NCBI GenBank assembly: GCA_013368325.1
Contig: JAACJK010000221.1
Span: forward strand, 620,001 to 684,000
DNA: 64,000 bases
Direction: 5' to 3'
From: Ephemerocybe angulata
Taxonomy: Eukaryota; Basidiomycota; Agaricomycetes; Agaricales; Psathyrellaceae
Below the pieces are notes generated by a model that made no database searches, was not told the origin of the DNA, and worked only from the letters and a program-made list of their open reading frames with translations. This document shows positions 54,456 to 64,000 of this stretch, piece after piece. A program made the translations under genes and the position numbers. The stretch's first letter is position 1. Each line of letters opens with the position of its first letter.

Positions 54456-56271
54456 ATACTGTCGTTCTTATATATAATCTGCATTGGTAACAGTCCTATA
54501 GTTATATATAAGTATCTATTGGTGCCAAGGTGCTCTGGCTGGGGATTCCCTGACTGACATTATACATAAATGGGGGTGGTAAATGCCGGAGTCCGCCCAA
54601 ACGGGTAAGGCCATACACGGTTGTGGGTTCCCACCATGCACGCGACACCGGGCGCCAATCAATTGTCAGGCCTGCCTGGTGAACCGTACATTGGGCACCG
54701 ATTTTGTGCATTTATGGGTCGATTCTTCCCGTTCTTTTTGCATTATACCATAGATACATGCTTATAGGGGCCCTGTACCTGGTTAGAGCGTGATAGGGCC
54801 ACCAGACCTTATGGAATAAGCGATTTGCGCTTTTGAGCACATCCCAGACACAAAAATGGTATTCCTGGGGGCTTTGGTGGGTTAGAGAGAGAGAAAAAGG
54901 TTCCATTACCTAGGTAATAGTTGAGAGAGCGCATTTACGCGTTTATATGGGCCAAAAGTCTAAATAAAAGCAATGTAGCGCACATTTTCTGCAAATATTC
55001 CGAAATATGCTTCGGGGTCTCCTTAGATGAATTATCGATGTATAACACAACAGGAGTGTACAATATGTATACCAATTACTTTTAAAAGAAAGTATACAGT
55101 CTTAGAATGTCGATATACATGGTATATCAGGGGTAGAGCCTCCCTATGTTATCACATCTCCTCCTTGTACCATTCGTGCCATAGGACCATCCCAAATGTG
55201 ATTTACACTGATTTAAAGGTGTTTATGGGACGGAAGAAATGTAAGAAAAAGATAGAAAAAAACCGCAGGAAAAACGAATCATATCTTGCCACGATATTGC
55301 AAGAATACGGTGATTAGACCGGTATTCTGTAGTATGAATTGAATCTTCATGTGCACATCTGGCATCAAATGGGCTATTGTATCACTTTTACTCTATTCAA
55401 GCCCTTCCACTGGTCGGATTCGCAAGCGGTCTTTTGCAGTCTCTGTGCATGTGTAACTCCTATCTGCTTGCAGATTCAGAATTTTGTGATTATACATTCT
55501 ACTCCTGGTATTGAGTAAAGAAGGGTGGTAATTCGGTAAAATATAGAGTTGTGCTCTACTGATCTACAGAGCGAAATGGAGAGGCCAATGGAGCGGCCAT
55601 AACATATATTGGGCACCTGTATAGCATATCTAGACACCCCCTGGGTCCCACAATGACAAATGGGTTCTCCACAAGCCCAAGCCTGAGCTGCTGCTTTAAT
55701 TTCGCAATTTTGGATAAATATATGGAACTTAGAGCATTAGCTACGAGGAAATGACTACCCAAGGATTAAGAATAGTTATAGCACTTCCCAGATACCCAGT
55801 TTCTTTCGCATAGAGGCCTGATCGCAGTAAAAAGTAGAATTTCTCGAATAGGGGTACCAGGAGAAAATACCAGAGAATCACTGTATATATTGTGATTAAA
55901 GGGCCAGATATCAAGGATATAATGTGCCACACTACTTCACTTATGGGGTATGCAGAAGTATATACGATCTAGTGGGCTATAGCAAAGGAAATGACCCAGA
56001 CAGTGAGCAGGGCCCTACATTTGGTGCTGCCCGATGCCCCGGAATGGCGTGGAAATCTATTGCCCATATTTGGCACCCTCCCGATTTCGAGCTGCTTGCA
56101 CATTCTGGTTGAAGGATTATATATAACGACTGGAGTATCTGACATGGCATCTTTATACATAATACAGGTGTGTATCATGCAGAAATGTCGCTACAGCAGT
56201 AATGAGGGATTATACATAACTATAGACATGTTATGACAGGGAGTTATATATGAAAACGACAACCACACCTG
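54450..56271. mobile_element. 1,822-bp AT-rich insertion in LINE ORF2 (non-autonomous DNA-transposon-like)
   Basis: Starts CACTAAATAC and ends CCACACCTG between GGTGGCC copies. Ten bases in from each end there is an inverted match, TGTCGTTcttATATATAA against TGTCGTTttcATATATAA, suggesting degenerate terminal inverted repeats. A duplication of 7 (or 8 with one mismatch) bp and CA...TG ends recall hAT-type elements, but the outermost bases do not pair well. It is markedly richer in AT than the LINE and carries no recognisable transposase; the frame at 55027-55317 is Lys/Tyr-rich with no motif. Confidence 0.65.
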
Positions 56272-56272
56272 G

Positions 56273-57004
56273 GTGGCCTTTCTAGACGCGACAAGGTACG
56301 CTGCCAAGGATATCGTAGGCCTGACACCAGTTGATAGGACGATATGGCGAGCGACGAGGGCGAAGGCGATTCCAAATAACCGTCAGAAAGAGTTCCTCTG
56401 GAAACTCACGCACGACGCCCTAAAATGTGGTTCCTTCTGGGACGGCAAACCGGGGTGCGAGCACATGGTTAATTGCCCTACGTGCGAGGTGCCAGAAACA
56501 GCCGAGCACACCCTAACCGACTGCCGAAGCTCGGGGCAGAAGGTGGTATGGGACCTAGTGGGTAGAATACTAGAGAAAAGGAATATACAGTGGACGCACC
56601 CAAGCATCGGTGTCATAACGAGCTGCGGCATCCCCAGCGTAAAGAACGAGGAAACAGGCAAAACCCGCACTGGCGCCAGTCGCTTACGAACAGCCCTAAT
56701 CGCCCTATCAGCCCACCTGATCTGGAAGCTACGATGCGAGTGGCGAATGGGACATGGAGGGGACCCCGAGAAGGTTCACCCGAAGCGAGAGATCCACAAC
56801 CGTTGGGTCGATATGGTAAATCGGCATATCAAATTTGACCTCATGGCGGCAATGAGCAAAGGGCGAGTGCGGGGCGCTGCGCGCCCCGCAACTGTATTCC
56901 ACACATGGACAAACACGCTGAGGGACGAAGAGCTCCTACAAGACTACGTGAACGGGAAGCGTTGGAGGATTGATGGGGTTTTAGTGGGTATTCCTCCGAA
57001 GTAG
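56273..57004 (+). pseudogene. LINE ORF2, detached C-terminal zinc-binding part
   Basis: About 241 codons continuing the ORF2 phase after the insertion; there is no ATG of its own at the junction. Contains WRATRAKAIPNNRQKEFLWKL and a Cys/His cluster C-x(4)-H...C-x2-C...H...C (GCEHMVNCPTCEVPETAEHTLTDC), the zinc-binding region following RNase H or RT in Tad1-type ORF2 proteins. Joined phases at the duplication (GTG GCC) agree exactly with the upstream part, showing both are one ORF2. Confidence 0.85.
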
Positions 57005-57164
57005 AGTGTGCCCGCCAGGGCCGAGCCCCACACTACCGAAGTACTCGGTGTGCATAAACGCATTTCCTCCGGGTGGTCCTCCTACTGCAAGCGGACTCCA
57101 AAGTCCAAACCCAGCCATACGTCGCCAACTCCTGCGTGGCACAAGACGTATATCAAGGCTTCAC

Positions 57165-57165
<1 letters not shown>

Positions 57166-57197
<32 letters not shown>
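57166..57197 (+). other. LINE poly(A) tail
   Basis: About 32 consecutive A residues directly before the right target duplication. Confidence 0.9.
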
Positions 57198-57199
<2 letters not shown>

Positions 57200-57212
57200 A
57201 GTGACTTCAATA
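57198..57212 (+). repeat. LINE target-site duplication, right
   Basis: GGAGTGACTTCAATA, exact copy of 46177-46191. Confidence 0.92.
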
Positions 57213-57313
57213 AACAGGGCTACTAGTATTGAGTGCTAGAAACAGTCAAGAAACAGTGGCCAGGTCTGCCCAGAGGGCCATACTTTCTCATTTCCTTCCG
57301 CCTCCAGCGAGTC

Positions 57314-59788
57314 CTAAACAGACAAGACTGACCTTGACGGTCGACCTCTCCGGGGCCCTTTGAGATCGTGACACCTCCTCTCATCTTCAGAATTCTTTGT
57401 GGTTTCTGTCCTATAGCCCCCAACCTTTGGCCCTTGGGAATACAAGGCTTGAGCTTGAGCGGTGAACTTGTAAGTACTGGCCGTCACACTCCACAGAATA
57501 AACACAACTAGATCAGCGAACACAGTGATTCTAGGCTCCCCCAAAGCGCGCCATACTAGCCACCCCCAAAAACTTGCCCACACCCTTTTCATATCCCAAT
57601 CCAGCCGCATCTTCACCATAACATGCACCTCCCTCGACTCGCTAAACTTGAACGAACACTCCACATATTTCACCATGCGCCTATCTACGATATCTTGAGC
57701 ATTGTTCCCAATCTCGAATTCACCTTTGAGCGCCCCGCTCTCCTTGAGATATTCATCCATCCGCGGTTGTAGGTAGCCAAGCTGCGTCGCACAGGGTAAC
57801 GGGCGCGATGGGTACTGGCCTTGTTTTATCTCCATAAACGGCACCTCCAAACCGTACACCGACGATGCGGTCAGATGGAAAAACCGCGACCTTTTCCTTA
57901 TCTCTTTCTGCTCCAGAAATGCGAGCGCGGCAGCACCGAATGTCGGGGCAGTCATCCCCTTTTCGTAGGCGCGAGCGATGAAGTAGTATGGGTCGGTGCA
58001 CCTCTCAAGGAAGGCATTGAAGCGATGCTCGATGAGGGCAACGTGGTATGCGCGCTGGCGGGGAGAGTACCATGCTCCTGGTGTCGCCCTGTGTACTAAA
58101 TCACGGCGACCCTCGTCAGTTGAGTGATCACGATTCTGAGTCGTGCAGCGAGACGGCTCACTAATCGAGTCAATCCTTGCACTTGCACATTCCTTCGAAT
58201 GCCTCGCATCCCAATCCTTCCTTTGGCAAAGCTCCCCGCAATACACAAAAGCAGAGCAGCCTGCACATTCCTTTGAGGTAGGGAGGGATGCTGGTGCATT
58301 GCCGCGGTGCGTAGCGCGTTGGCACTTGCCATCCCAAGCTAGTATCAGCAGTTACCACTGGATAAAGTGCAGGAAACATACCTCCAAATTATCGCATAAC
58401 CTAACCTTCCCGTCCCACAAACTGTGCGCTTGGAAATGCTCCCACAGAGCAACGTTAAATCTTCGCCATTCCCTGCCAAGATCTCCTACAATACCTCCCG
58501 AAATACGCCCTGCTTCCTTCTCCACCTCCAGCCGTACCTTGTAGTACGCTCGGAGCTGCAGTAAAACGGCAGTCCAAGGGAGATAGCTTGCAAGGCCGGA
58601 GAGGCAAAAGACCAGGTTATGCGGGCCGTCCTCCCAAGCCTGGGACACCTTGAGGAGCCAGACGAGCATGTCCATGAGCCCATGCTCAAGCGCCAGCGCG
58701 AGGTTGCGCGGCCGGTTGCTCTGTGCGCTACAAAGGATGGCCTGCACCATCACCGACACGCATGTGCCCAGGTCATCGACATACTTCGTCGGGTCCAGTG
58801 CTTCTATAGGCTTCAAGAAGCCTTGAAACGCCTCGGTGAGCTTGCGAGCGTAGTCGTGGTGCTCAAAGGCCCTTTGCATGAGAGGGTCCGTGGCGAGCCG
58901 GTCGATGATGTGGACGACGTCCCTGGTGTACCCCAATGCGCCACCGAGGATCTCGTCGGTGCCCCCGTGCCTTTCCAACGCCCTGTGCGCTGCGTCGAGG
59001 CGCTGGAGGGTCCGCTGAGCAACGTGGCGTGGGAAACCCGCCTCGCGCGAGCCTATTCGATCGATGAAGGCGGCGAGCCCGTCACCGGAATCCTCCTGGA
59101 CGCAATGCAACATCAGCCGGACAATCGTACATGCTCCTTCAGTTTCATACTCGTATGGCTGCGTGTTGTCGCTCTTGCCTTCGGTTTGCGTCCAGAGGCG
59201 GAGCACGAGGTCGATGGAGGTCGTCGACGCACAGAAGCGCTTCGAAATCGATGGGTCGAAGCTGAGGAGGACCAGCAGGAACCGGGCGATCGTTTGGGGA
59301 TGTGTTAGGCTGGGCGGCGTGAATGGTGTTATTCGTTCGAGGCGCGGGCTTGTGAGGATTTCTGGGGAGGTCCAGTAGCAGGCCCAGCCTTCGATCAAGT
59401 CGAACGAAGCCAAGAGGCGATCGATGGTTGCGCGCCGTGTTGATGGAGAGACGGTGGAACCTGGTTTCATGCAGCGCTGCACAACGAGTATCACCCCACC
59501 GAGAGCGGAGAAGGCGTCCACTGCCCTGTCAACCCAGTCCTTGAACAGTCGCCGATTGGGGATGTCGTCGATCTGGAGCTTCGCCAGAAGGTCGTCGAGA
59601 GTCTTCAACGTGTACGGTTTCTGCTCTAGTGCGGCCATTTCCCGCTCCCGCGCTCTGTATTCTTGGAGGAATCGATTTGAGGACTGTGCAGCCTCGACGA
59701 GGCACCCGCTACTGTCAGTCAACCATTCCTGGTGTGCACGGAGGTGGGAGTGTGGGCTTACGCGTATGGGTCGAGCGCGGGGATTCAT
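57314..59788 (-). CDS. MYND-type zinc-finger protein, paralog 4 (frameshifted C-terminus)
   Basis: Exons: 59788-59762 (MNPRARPIR), 59683-58382, 58324-58162 and 58095-57314; introns 78, 57 and 66 bp; 757 aa as read. MYND finger CAGCSAFVYCGELCQRKDW...HSKEC; exon 3 is 163 bp as in paralog 3. N-terminal helical region with CASTTSIDLVLR and FEHHDYARKL shared with paralog 3; C-terminal WYSPRQRAYHVALIEHRF is present. At about 57580-57595 one base is missing relative to paralogs 1-3, so the conserved DERRGVGxFLxVxSMARFG end becomes DMKRVWASFWGWLVWRALG and the frame runs on for about 85 unrelated residues. Closest to paralog 3 in exon sizes, yet about 40 kb away, separated by the Helitron, the cassettes and the LINE. 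Confidence 0.8.
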
Positions 59789-60319
59789 GACTGGTGGTCG
59801 TTGGGGTGAAAGGGAGGGAAGCTTAAATTTACTCGATGTGACGCGCCGAATGAGAGCCGCCCCTGAATGTCACATATCAAAGTAAAATAGAAGCATTGAA
59901 ACCTGTCTGGTATGCTTTCTACTTACTTAAATGAGTCAATCGACAGGGTCTTATAGATAGATTTCAATGTTCAACTCAATCGTCAAGAGATGCGATTCAA
60001 CCATGCGTCGCAGGCATCGCGCGCTTAACACATATCCTATTAGCGCCCTCCCTTGGATCTCGAGGAGCGGTCGGGCCTTCGAGACCAGTCTCATTACCAA
60101 GTGCGATTACTGACATCTCGAGGTATAGAGTCCTTCAGTACGACCTCACAAAATTCACACAAGAAATACACACATATGAACCACAGTCCAAATCCCCTCC
60201 CACAAATCCTCGTCCTCTATTTGGAATCACCGGAGCCCTATCCCTGTCTACACTAAGCGCAGTTAGCAATCTTCCCAAATCAAACCCACCAAAACGAAGA
60301 AGAAAAAAGAAACCACTCG

Positions 60320-60452
60320 CCCAACCCGCACAACACTAGAAACGGCCAAAAACCACCCAACCCCACTCCTCTCATCAACACACAACCGCATCTTAAGCAA
60401 AACATACACCTCCTTCTCTCCAACCGTAAAGACACCCTCAACATACCTCTCC
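60320..60452 (-). pseudogene. Decayed C-terminal fragment of a MYND-family gene
   Basis: Minus-strand translation gives YVEGVFTVGEKEVYVLLKM, then DERSGVGWFLAVSS, aligning with the YVECxF...VKMRLxxDERRGVGRFLxVxS end of the MYND paralogs. The rest of the gene is not recognisable upstream (higher coordinates), where low-complexity DNA begins. Confidence 0.65.
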
Positions 60453-60467
60453 TATCCCTCCGCTTCC

Positions 60468-60498
60468 TCTTTTCCTCTTTTCCTCTTTTCCTCTTTCT
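60468..60498. repeat. CCTCTTTT microsatellite
   Basis: About four 8-bp units in tandem at the edge of the MYND remnant. Confidence 0.7.
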
Positions 60499-62037
60499 AC
60501 CCCTGCTCCCCACCCCTCACCCACCGACACCCATACTCCCCTCCCCACCTCCCACGCCCAAGCACCCCTCGTCCTCCCCATCATGCGCAGCACAGGGTTC
60601 CCCGGCAGGTACAGCTCCAAGATTCAGAGGTAAAAACACGTCGTCCCACGCCCAGTCCCAGTCCCGTTCCGCCTCCCCACTACCAGCAGCACTGCCAGTA
60701 GAAGTAAGTAGGAATGGGAGTGTTATTGAAGGAAGCATCCCCCGCCCCCGCCGGCCGCGCGCAACGTCTGCACCAAAGCCCCCTCCAGCTGCGCCCGCGC
60801 AAGCTTCCTCGCAGGAGCGTCAAGACCAGCCCGGCCTATGCACTTTCATAGTCTCCGGGCGTACAGTAGCAGGCTCGTTTCCTTCGTAGCGCCAGGGTCG
60901 CTGTTGTTGTCGTCGACGGCGGCAGTGGAGGAGGAGGAAGAGGAGGAAGACGCGGCGGTGGTGGCGGAGGGGCGGAGGGGCCTTCTTCATCGATCGGCGC
61001 GGTGGCAGGAATCGCCCTCAGGCTAAAGGAAGAGGGGCCGGAGAAAAAGGGGAAAGGGAGGAAGAGCGTTCCAGAGGAGTCGGAGTGGTCGGAGGTGGAG
61101 TCGCAGTCGGAGGAGAAGGACAAGGATGCGGAGGACGAGGAAGCGCATGCGCAGGAGGCGGAGGAAGAGCAGGAGGAAGAGCAGGAGGAAGGGGAGAAGC
61201 CAGAACCCCCGGTGGTCGCAGTGGGGTTTTAGTGGCATGGTGGTTTGCATGGGCGCCCGGGTGGGATCCTAGTCGGTGACACCTAGGACCGTGCACCCTC
61301 GCATGCACCTCGCCCAGGACACAGTAGAACTCGCGGATGTCTTCCGATTGGACTCGGGAGGGTCCAGCACGCGTAGCTTGTAAGTGTGGAGGAGACAAGG
61401 ACCAACCAGCGAACGAGATCTGGTGTACGTGAGTGTACGTGCTTGTCGTAAGGTACTTGGGTCCTCGTGACCAGCGCCAGGGCTCCGCTCCGCTCAGGAT
61501 TCAGCTAAACCCAAAGTGACTCCGCTCAGCCAGCTCCTCGTCCCTTGAGTCCGAGTCCTCCACAGCCCTCTACGTAGTATTCGCGCTCCTTCGTCCTATG
61601 GACTCCATGGGCTTCGAGGTGCGGGACTGCCGGTGCGACCGCTGTGCATCGTAAGAAGGCTGTTCCGGGGAGTAGGCCGGGCGTGGTGGAGATGCAGGGA
61701 ATGGGGGTGCAGGGCTGTCGAGATGGGTGTGCTGGAGGCCAGTGGCGAAGGTGAAGCGTGCTATGGGAGGAGAGCATCGACGCCTGCCTGCCTGCAGGGC
61801 CACTGGAAGATGTCGTTGCCGCTGCGAACATCAAGGTCAGGTTCAAACCCGCGATTCGCATGCACCGGACGAAAAGCCACACTTCGACTAGGGTTCCGCG
61901 AACAGAGAAGATTGATTGTCCTTCTAGTTATCCATTCGTACAGTAAAATATAATAGTACAAGGAAAAATACAACAGAGCGAAAGGAATATAGATACGAGA
62001 GAGACACAGAGCGAAACAAGAGGGGAGGGCGAGGCGG

Positions 62038-62561
62038 TTACTCTTCGTCCTTCTTGCCCTTGGTCTTCGTTGGTAGAAGTTCGGGCGCGATGTGGGGCAC
62101 GACACCACCCTGCGAGATGACGACGTCGCCGAGGAGCTTGCCAAGTCTAATGGTGGATGAGAGGTCAGAATGGGTGAAAGGGGGTGGATGGGGGGAGACG
62201 ACGTACTCCTCATCGTTGCGGATGGCGAGCTGCAAGTGACGGGGCACGATACGGTGCTTCTTGTTATCGCGGGCGGCGTTGCCAGCGAGTTCGAGGATCT
62301 CGGCAGCGAGGTACTCGAGGACAGCGGCGAGGTAGACTGGGGCCAGAGTCAGATGGGGAACGAAGAAGTGAAAATTTTCGAAGACGACTCACCAGGTGCG
62401 CCGGCACCGACACGCTGGGCGTAGTTGCCCTTCTTCAAGAGACGGTGGACACGACCGACGGGGAACTGGAGGCCAGCCTTGGACGAGCGGGACTGCGACT
62501 TGGTGGCATCGCCGGTGGTGGCCTTGCCACTCTTGGACTTTCCGCTAACTTTGCCAGACAT
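62038..62561 (-). CDS. Histone H2A
   Basis: Three exons: 62561-62393, 62336-62207 and 62146-62038; introns 56 and 60 bp; 135 aa. The start is [10 protein letters not shown]. Histone fold features: [58 protein letters not shown] and [17 protein letters not shown]. Nucleosome core subunit pairing with H2B. The C-terminus is [11 protein letters not shown]; the SQE-hydrophobic phosphorylation motif usual at the end of canonical fungal H2A is absent in the predicted last exon. It is not H2A.Z by sequence (RRGNYAQR-type loop). Divergent to H2B. Confidence 0.95.
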
Positions 62562-62873
62562 TGCTGAAGTGGTGGTGGTGGTGGTGGAAGAGGAAGTTGA
62601 AGGCGGTGGTGGTGGTGGTGGCGGAGATGGCTGCCCTCCAAGATGTCGCGCCGTATTTATACCCGTGCCGCACCGGCATCCCGCGCGCAATAAACAATCA
62701 ATCAACAAACGACCGTCGCGGGCACGCGTTCGTTTCACGCGTCCGGCCAAACAAGCACAAAGTCACGTGTCAGTATATATGAGCCCTGGGCTGTCGAGGC
62801 AAGACTCTCCAACTCTTCCTTCCCTGCCACCACCCCGACGCCCTTTTCGCCCCACCCATCCACATTAACCGCA
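62562..62873. promoter_or_regulatory. Shared divergent H2A/H2B promoter
   Basis: 312 bp between the two start codons. A TATATAT box lies at about 62773 toward H2B (some 100 bp before its ATG) and a TATAAATAC-type box at about 62652-62660 (complement strand) toward H2A. A CACGTG palindrome is at 62764-62769. Divergent H2A/H2B pairs typically share S-phase control. Confidence 0.75.
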
Positions 62874-63484
62874 ATGGCACCCAAGCCCGCCTCCACTGCC
62901 GGAAAGGCCCCCGCGTCCACCGCCTCCAAGGCCCCCGCCAAGTCGTCCGAGGGCGCAAAGGCCGCGAAGAAGACCTCCAAGCCCGCGGTCGCTGACGGCG
63001 AGAAGAAGAAGCGCAAGAAGGTCCGAAAGGAGACCTACTCGTCCTACATCTACAAGGGTCCGTCTTTTCTCGCTTCAATTTCTCGAAAATTCGACTCTGA
63101 CTCTGCCCGCGTTGTGTAGTCCTCAAGCAGGTCCACCCTGATACGGGTATCTCGAACAAGGCCATGGCCATCCTCAACTCGTTCGTCAACGATATCTTCG
63201 AGCGTATCGCCACCGAGGCATCCAGTACGTCTTTCTTTCCAACTCTGTCGCGCCTCTCATGCATTCTGACACGCGTCTTGTAGAACTCGCTGCGTACTCC
63301 AAGAAGTCCACCATCTCCTCCCGCGAAATCCAGACCGCCGTCCGCCTCATCCTGCCCGGTGAACTCGCCAAGCACGCCATCTCCGAGGGTACCAAGTCAG
63401 TAACGAGTACGTGCCCCTCCCTCTCTCTCTTGTTATCCCATTCTGACGGTGTTTTCAGAGTTCTCGTCTGCTGGTGCCAAGTAA
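62874..63484 (+). CDS. Histone H2B
   Basis: Four exons: 62874-63057, 63120-63224, 63284-63406 and 63459-63484; introns 62, 59 and 52 bp; 145 aa. Lys/Ala/Pro-rich tail ([15 protein letters not shown]...KKKRKK), then [60 protein letters not shown] and [16 protein letters not shown]; the Lys in VTKFSS is the conserved monoubiquitylation position. Nucleosome core subunit, divergent from H2A. Confidence 0.97.
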
Positions 63485-64000
63485 ACTCTCCCTTACCCCC
63501 ACCACCCCCGGCTTCGTCTCTCTGTCTCTGCGCATTTTTGTTCTCTATTGTTATCCGCATCGTTGTACATCATTGTATTTTCATAATTTTATTTGTACGG
63601 GCATTTATTTTGCATGGATATACCGAGGTGTCTCTTGAGCTTTTGCATGCATTCATGGTGGCTTGGATGTCGATGAATGACCGACCGGTAACCTTGTCCT
63701 GAATCGTTCTCTTCGGGATGCTTCGCTTCGTGGTAAGTATGCATGCTTTGTCTCTTCCATTCGTTCGAGCTGACGATTGGATGCAGGTATGTCTCTTCGA
63801 TGGAATTCTGAATGGGATACCTCCCCATGCATGCCTCCGAGTCCTTACCCTCTGAACTTGGACTGGAGACGAGTGCGAATTCGGAACGCTTAGACTGGAA
63901 GGAGGCACCCCACCCCTACCACTCGAGCTCGTGGACGCACCACTCACTTGGGCAATGCCACTGAGCCACCCACCCACAGTCACAAGGGGCCACCAGCCAT
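63485..64000. other. H2B 3' flank
   Basis: 3' untranslated and intergenic sequence to the window end. No further gene supported; the minus-strand frames lack motifs. Confidence 0.5.

Larger units (their letters stand above)
46192..57197 (+). mobile_element. Full-length Tad1-like LINE (non-LTR retrotransposon) with a nested insertion
   Basis: 11,006 bp between 15-bp target duplications, ending in a run of about 32 A (57166-57197). Without the 1,822-bp nested insertion it is about 9.2 kb. Two frames: ORF1 (nucleic-acid-binding, CCHC) and ORF2 (AP-endonuclease, reverse transcriptase, RNase H, C-terminal zinc-binding region). This gene order with RNase H is characteristic of the fungal Tad1 clade. 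The 5' end begins GGGGGCCCC and has a leader of about 0.7 kb. The exact target duplications imply target-primed insertion without later rearrangement of the ends. Confidence 0.92.
59789..62037. other. Intergenic region with MYND remnant, low-complexity DNA and a recurrent segment
   Basis: Contains the upstream box of paralog 4 (AGAAGCATTG near 59890), a segment at 60110-60180 also found at 18893-18960, the MYND fragment at 60320-60452, a CCTCTTTT microsatellite (about 60468-60498), and a purine-rich GGA/GAG tract (about 60920-61210) that yields acidic (plus) or proline-rich (minus) shadow frames. No intact gene supported. Confidence 0.45.

Noticed and set aside
55027..55317. 96-codon frame inside the AT-rich insertion as a transposase
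   Set aside because: Too short, Lys/Tyr-rich, no catalytic acidic triad visible.
15907..56271. The LTR element and the insertion in the LINE both measure 1,822 bp by my count
   Set aside because: They share no ends or internal sequence that I could see; taken as coincidence.
61018..61398. Proline-rich or acidic proteins from the GGA-rich tract
   Set aside because: Low-complexity DNA is open in several frames on both strands; no splice or start support.

Overview
The window looks like nuclear DNA of a filamentous basidiomycete, most likely an Agaricomycete. Genes are split by many short introns (about 50-80 bp) with fungal GT-AG signals and CTRAY-type branch points. There is a divergent intron-containing histone H2A/H2B pair, local arrays of lineage-typical fungal families (MYND zinc-finger proteins, F-box-like proteins), and mobile elements usual for these genomes (Helitron, Tad1-like LINE, LTR element). 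Functions are read from visible motifs only; no database search was possible. Exon joins were checked by hand for frame and length.

Layout. 1-6.6 kb: three tandem minus-strand paralogs of a type II membrane GDP-fucose O-fucosyltransferase-like protein, the first cut by the window edge. 7.7-18.5 kb: three minus-strand MYND zinc-finger paralogs; the third is split by a young gag-only LTR retrotransposon with identical 183-bp LTRs and a 5-bp target duplication. 20.7-22.4 kb: a minus-strand multi-exon gene of unknown function. 22.9-26.4 kb: a 16-exon plus-strand gene of unknown function, with one in-frame TGA. 26.6-34.0 kb: a Helitron core with HUH/Y2 replication initiator and PIF1-like helicase separated by one in-frame stop; the helicase carries a C-terminal cysteine-peptidase-like domain.

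34.2-41.8 kb: F-box/nucleotidyltransferase-like genes. Two of them are each paired with the same small partner gene, and the two pairs lie tail-to-tail. 43.1-45.0 kb: a tandem pair of small helical proteins. 46.2-57.2 kb: a full-length Tad1-like LINE bounded by a 15-bp target duplication and a poly(A) tail, its ORF2 interrupted by a 1,822-bp AT-rich insertion with a 7-bp duplication. 57.3-60.5 kb: a fourth MYND paralog with a frameshifted C-terminus and a decayed fragment of a fifth. 62.0-63.5 kb: the H2A/H2B pair sharing a 312-bp promoter.

How it fits together: the left part is a gene-family nursery (glycosyltransferase, MYND) built by tandem duplication. The middle is dominated by a Helitron, perhaps with linked accessory genes. 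The right part is a LINE landing beside the MYND array, followed by conserved housekeeping histones. The most unusual items are the duplicated two-gene cassette, the Helitron helicase-peptidase fusion with its flanking genes, and two insertions that leave their host reading frames exactly restorable in principle.
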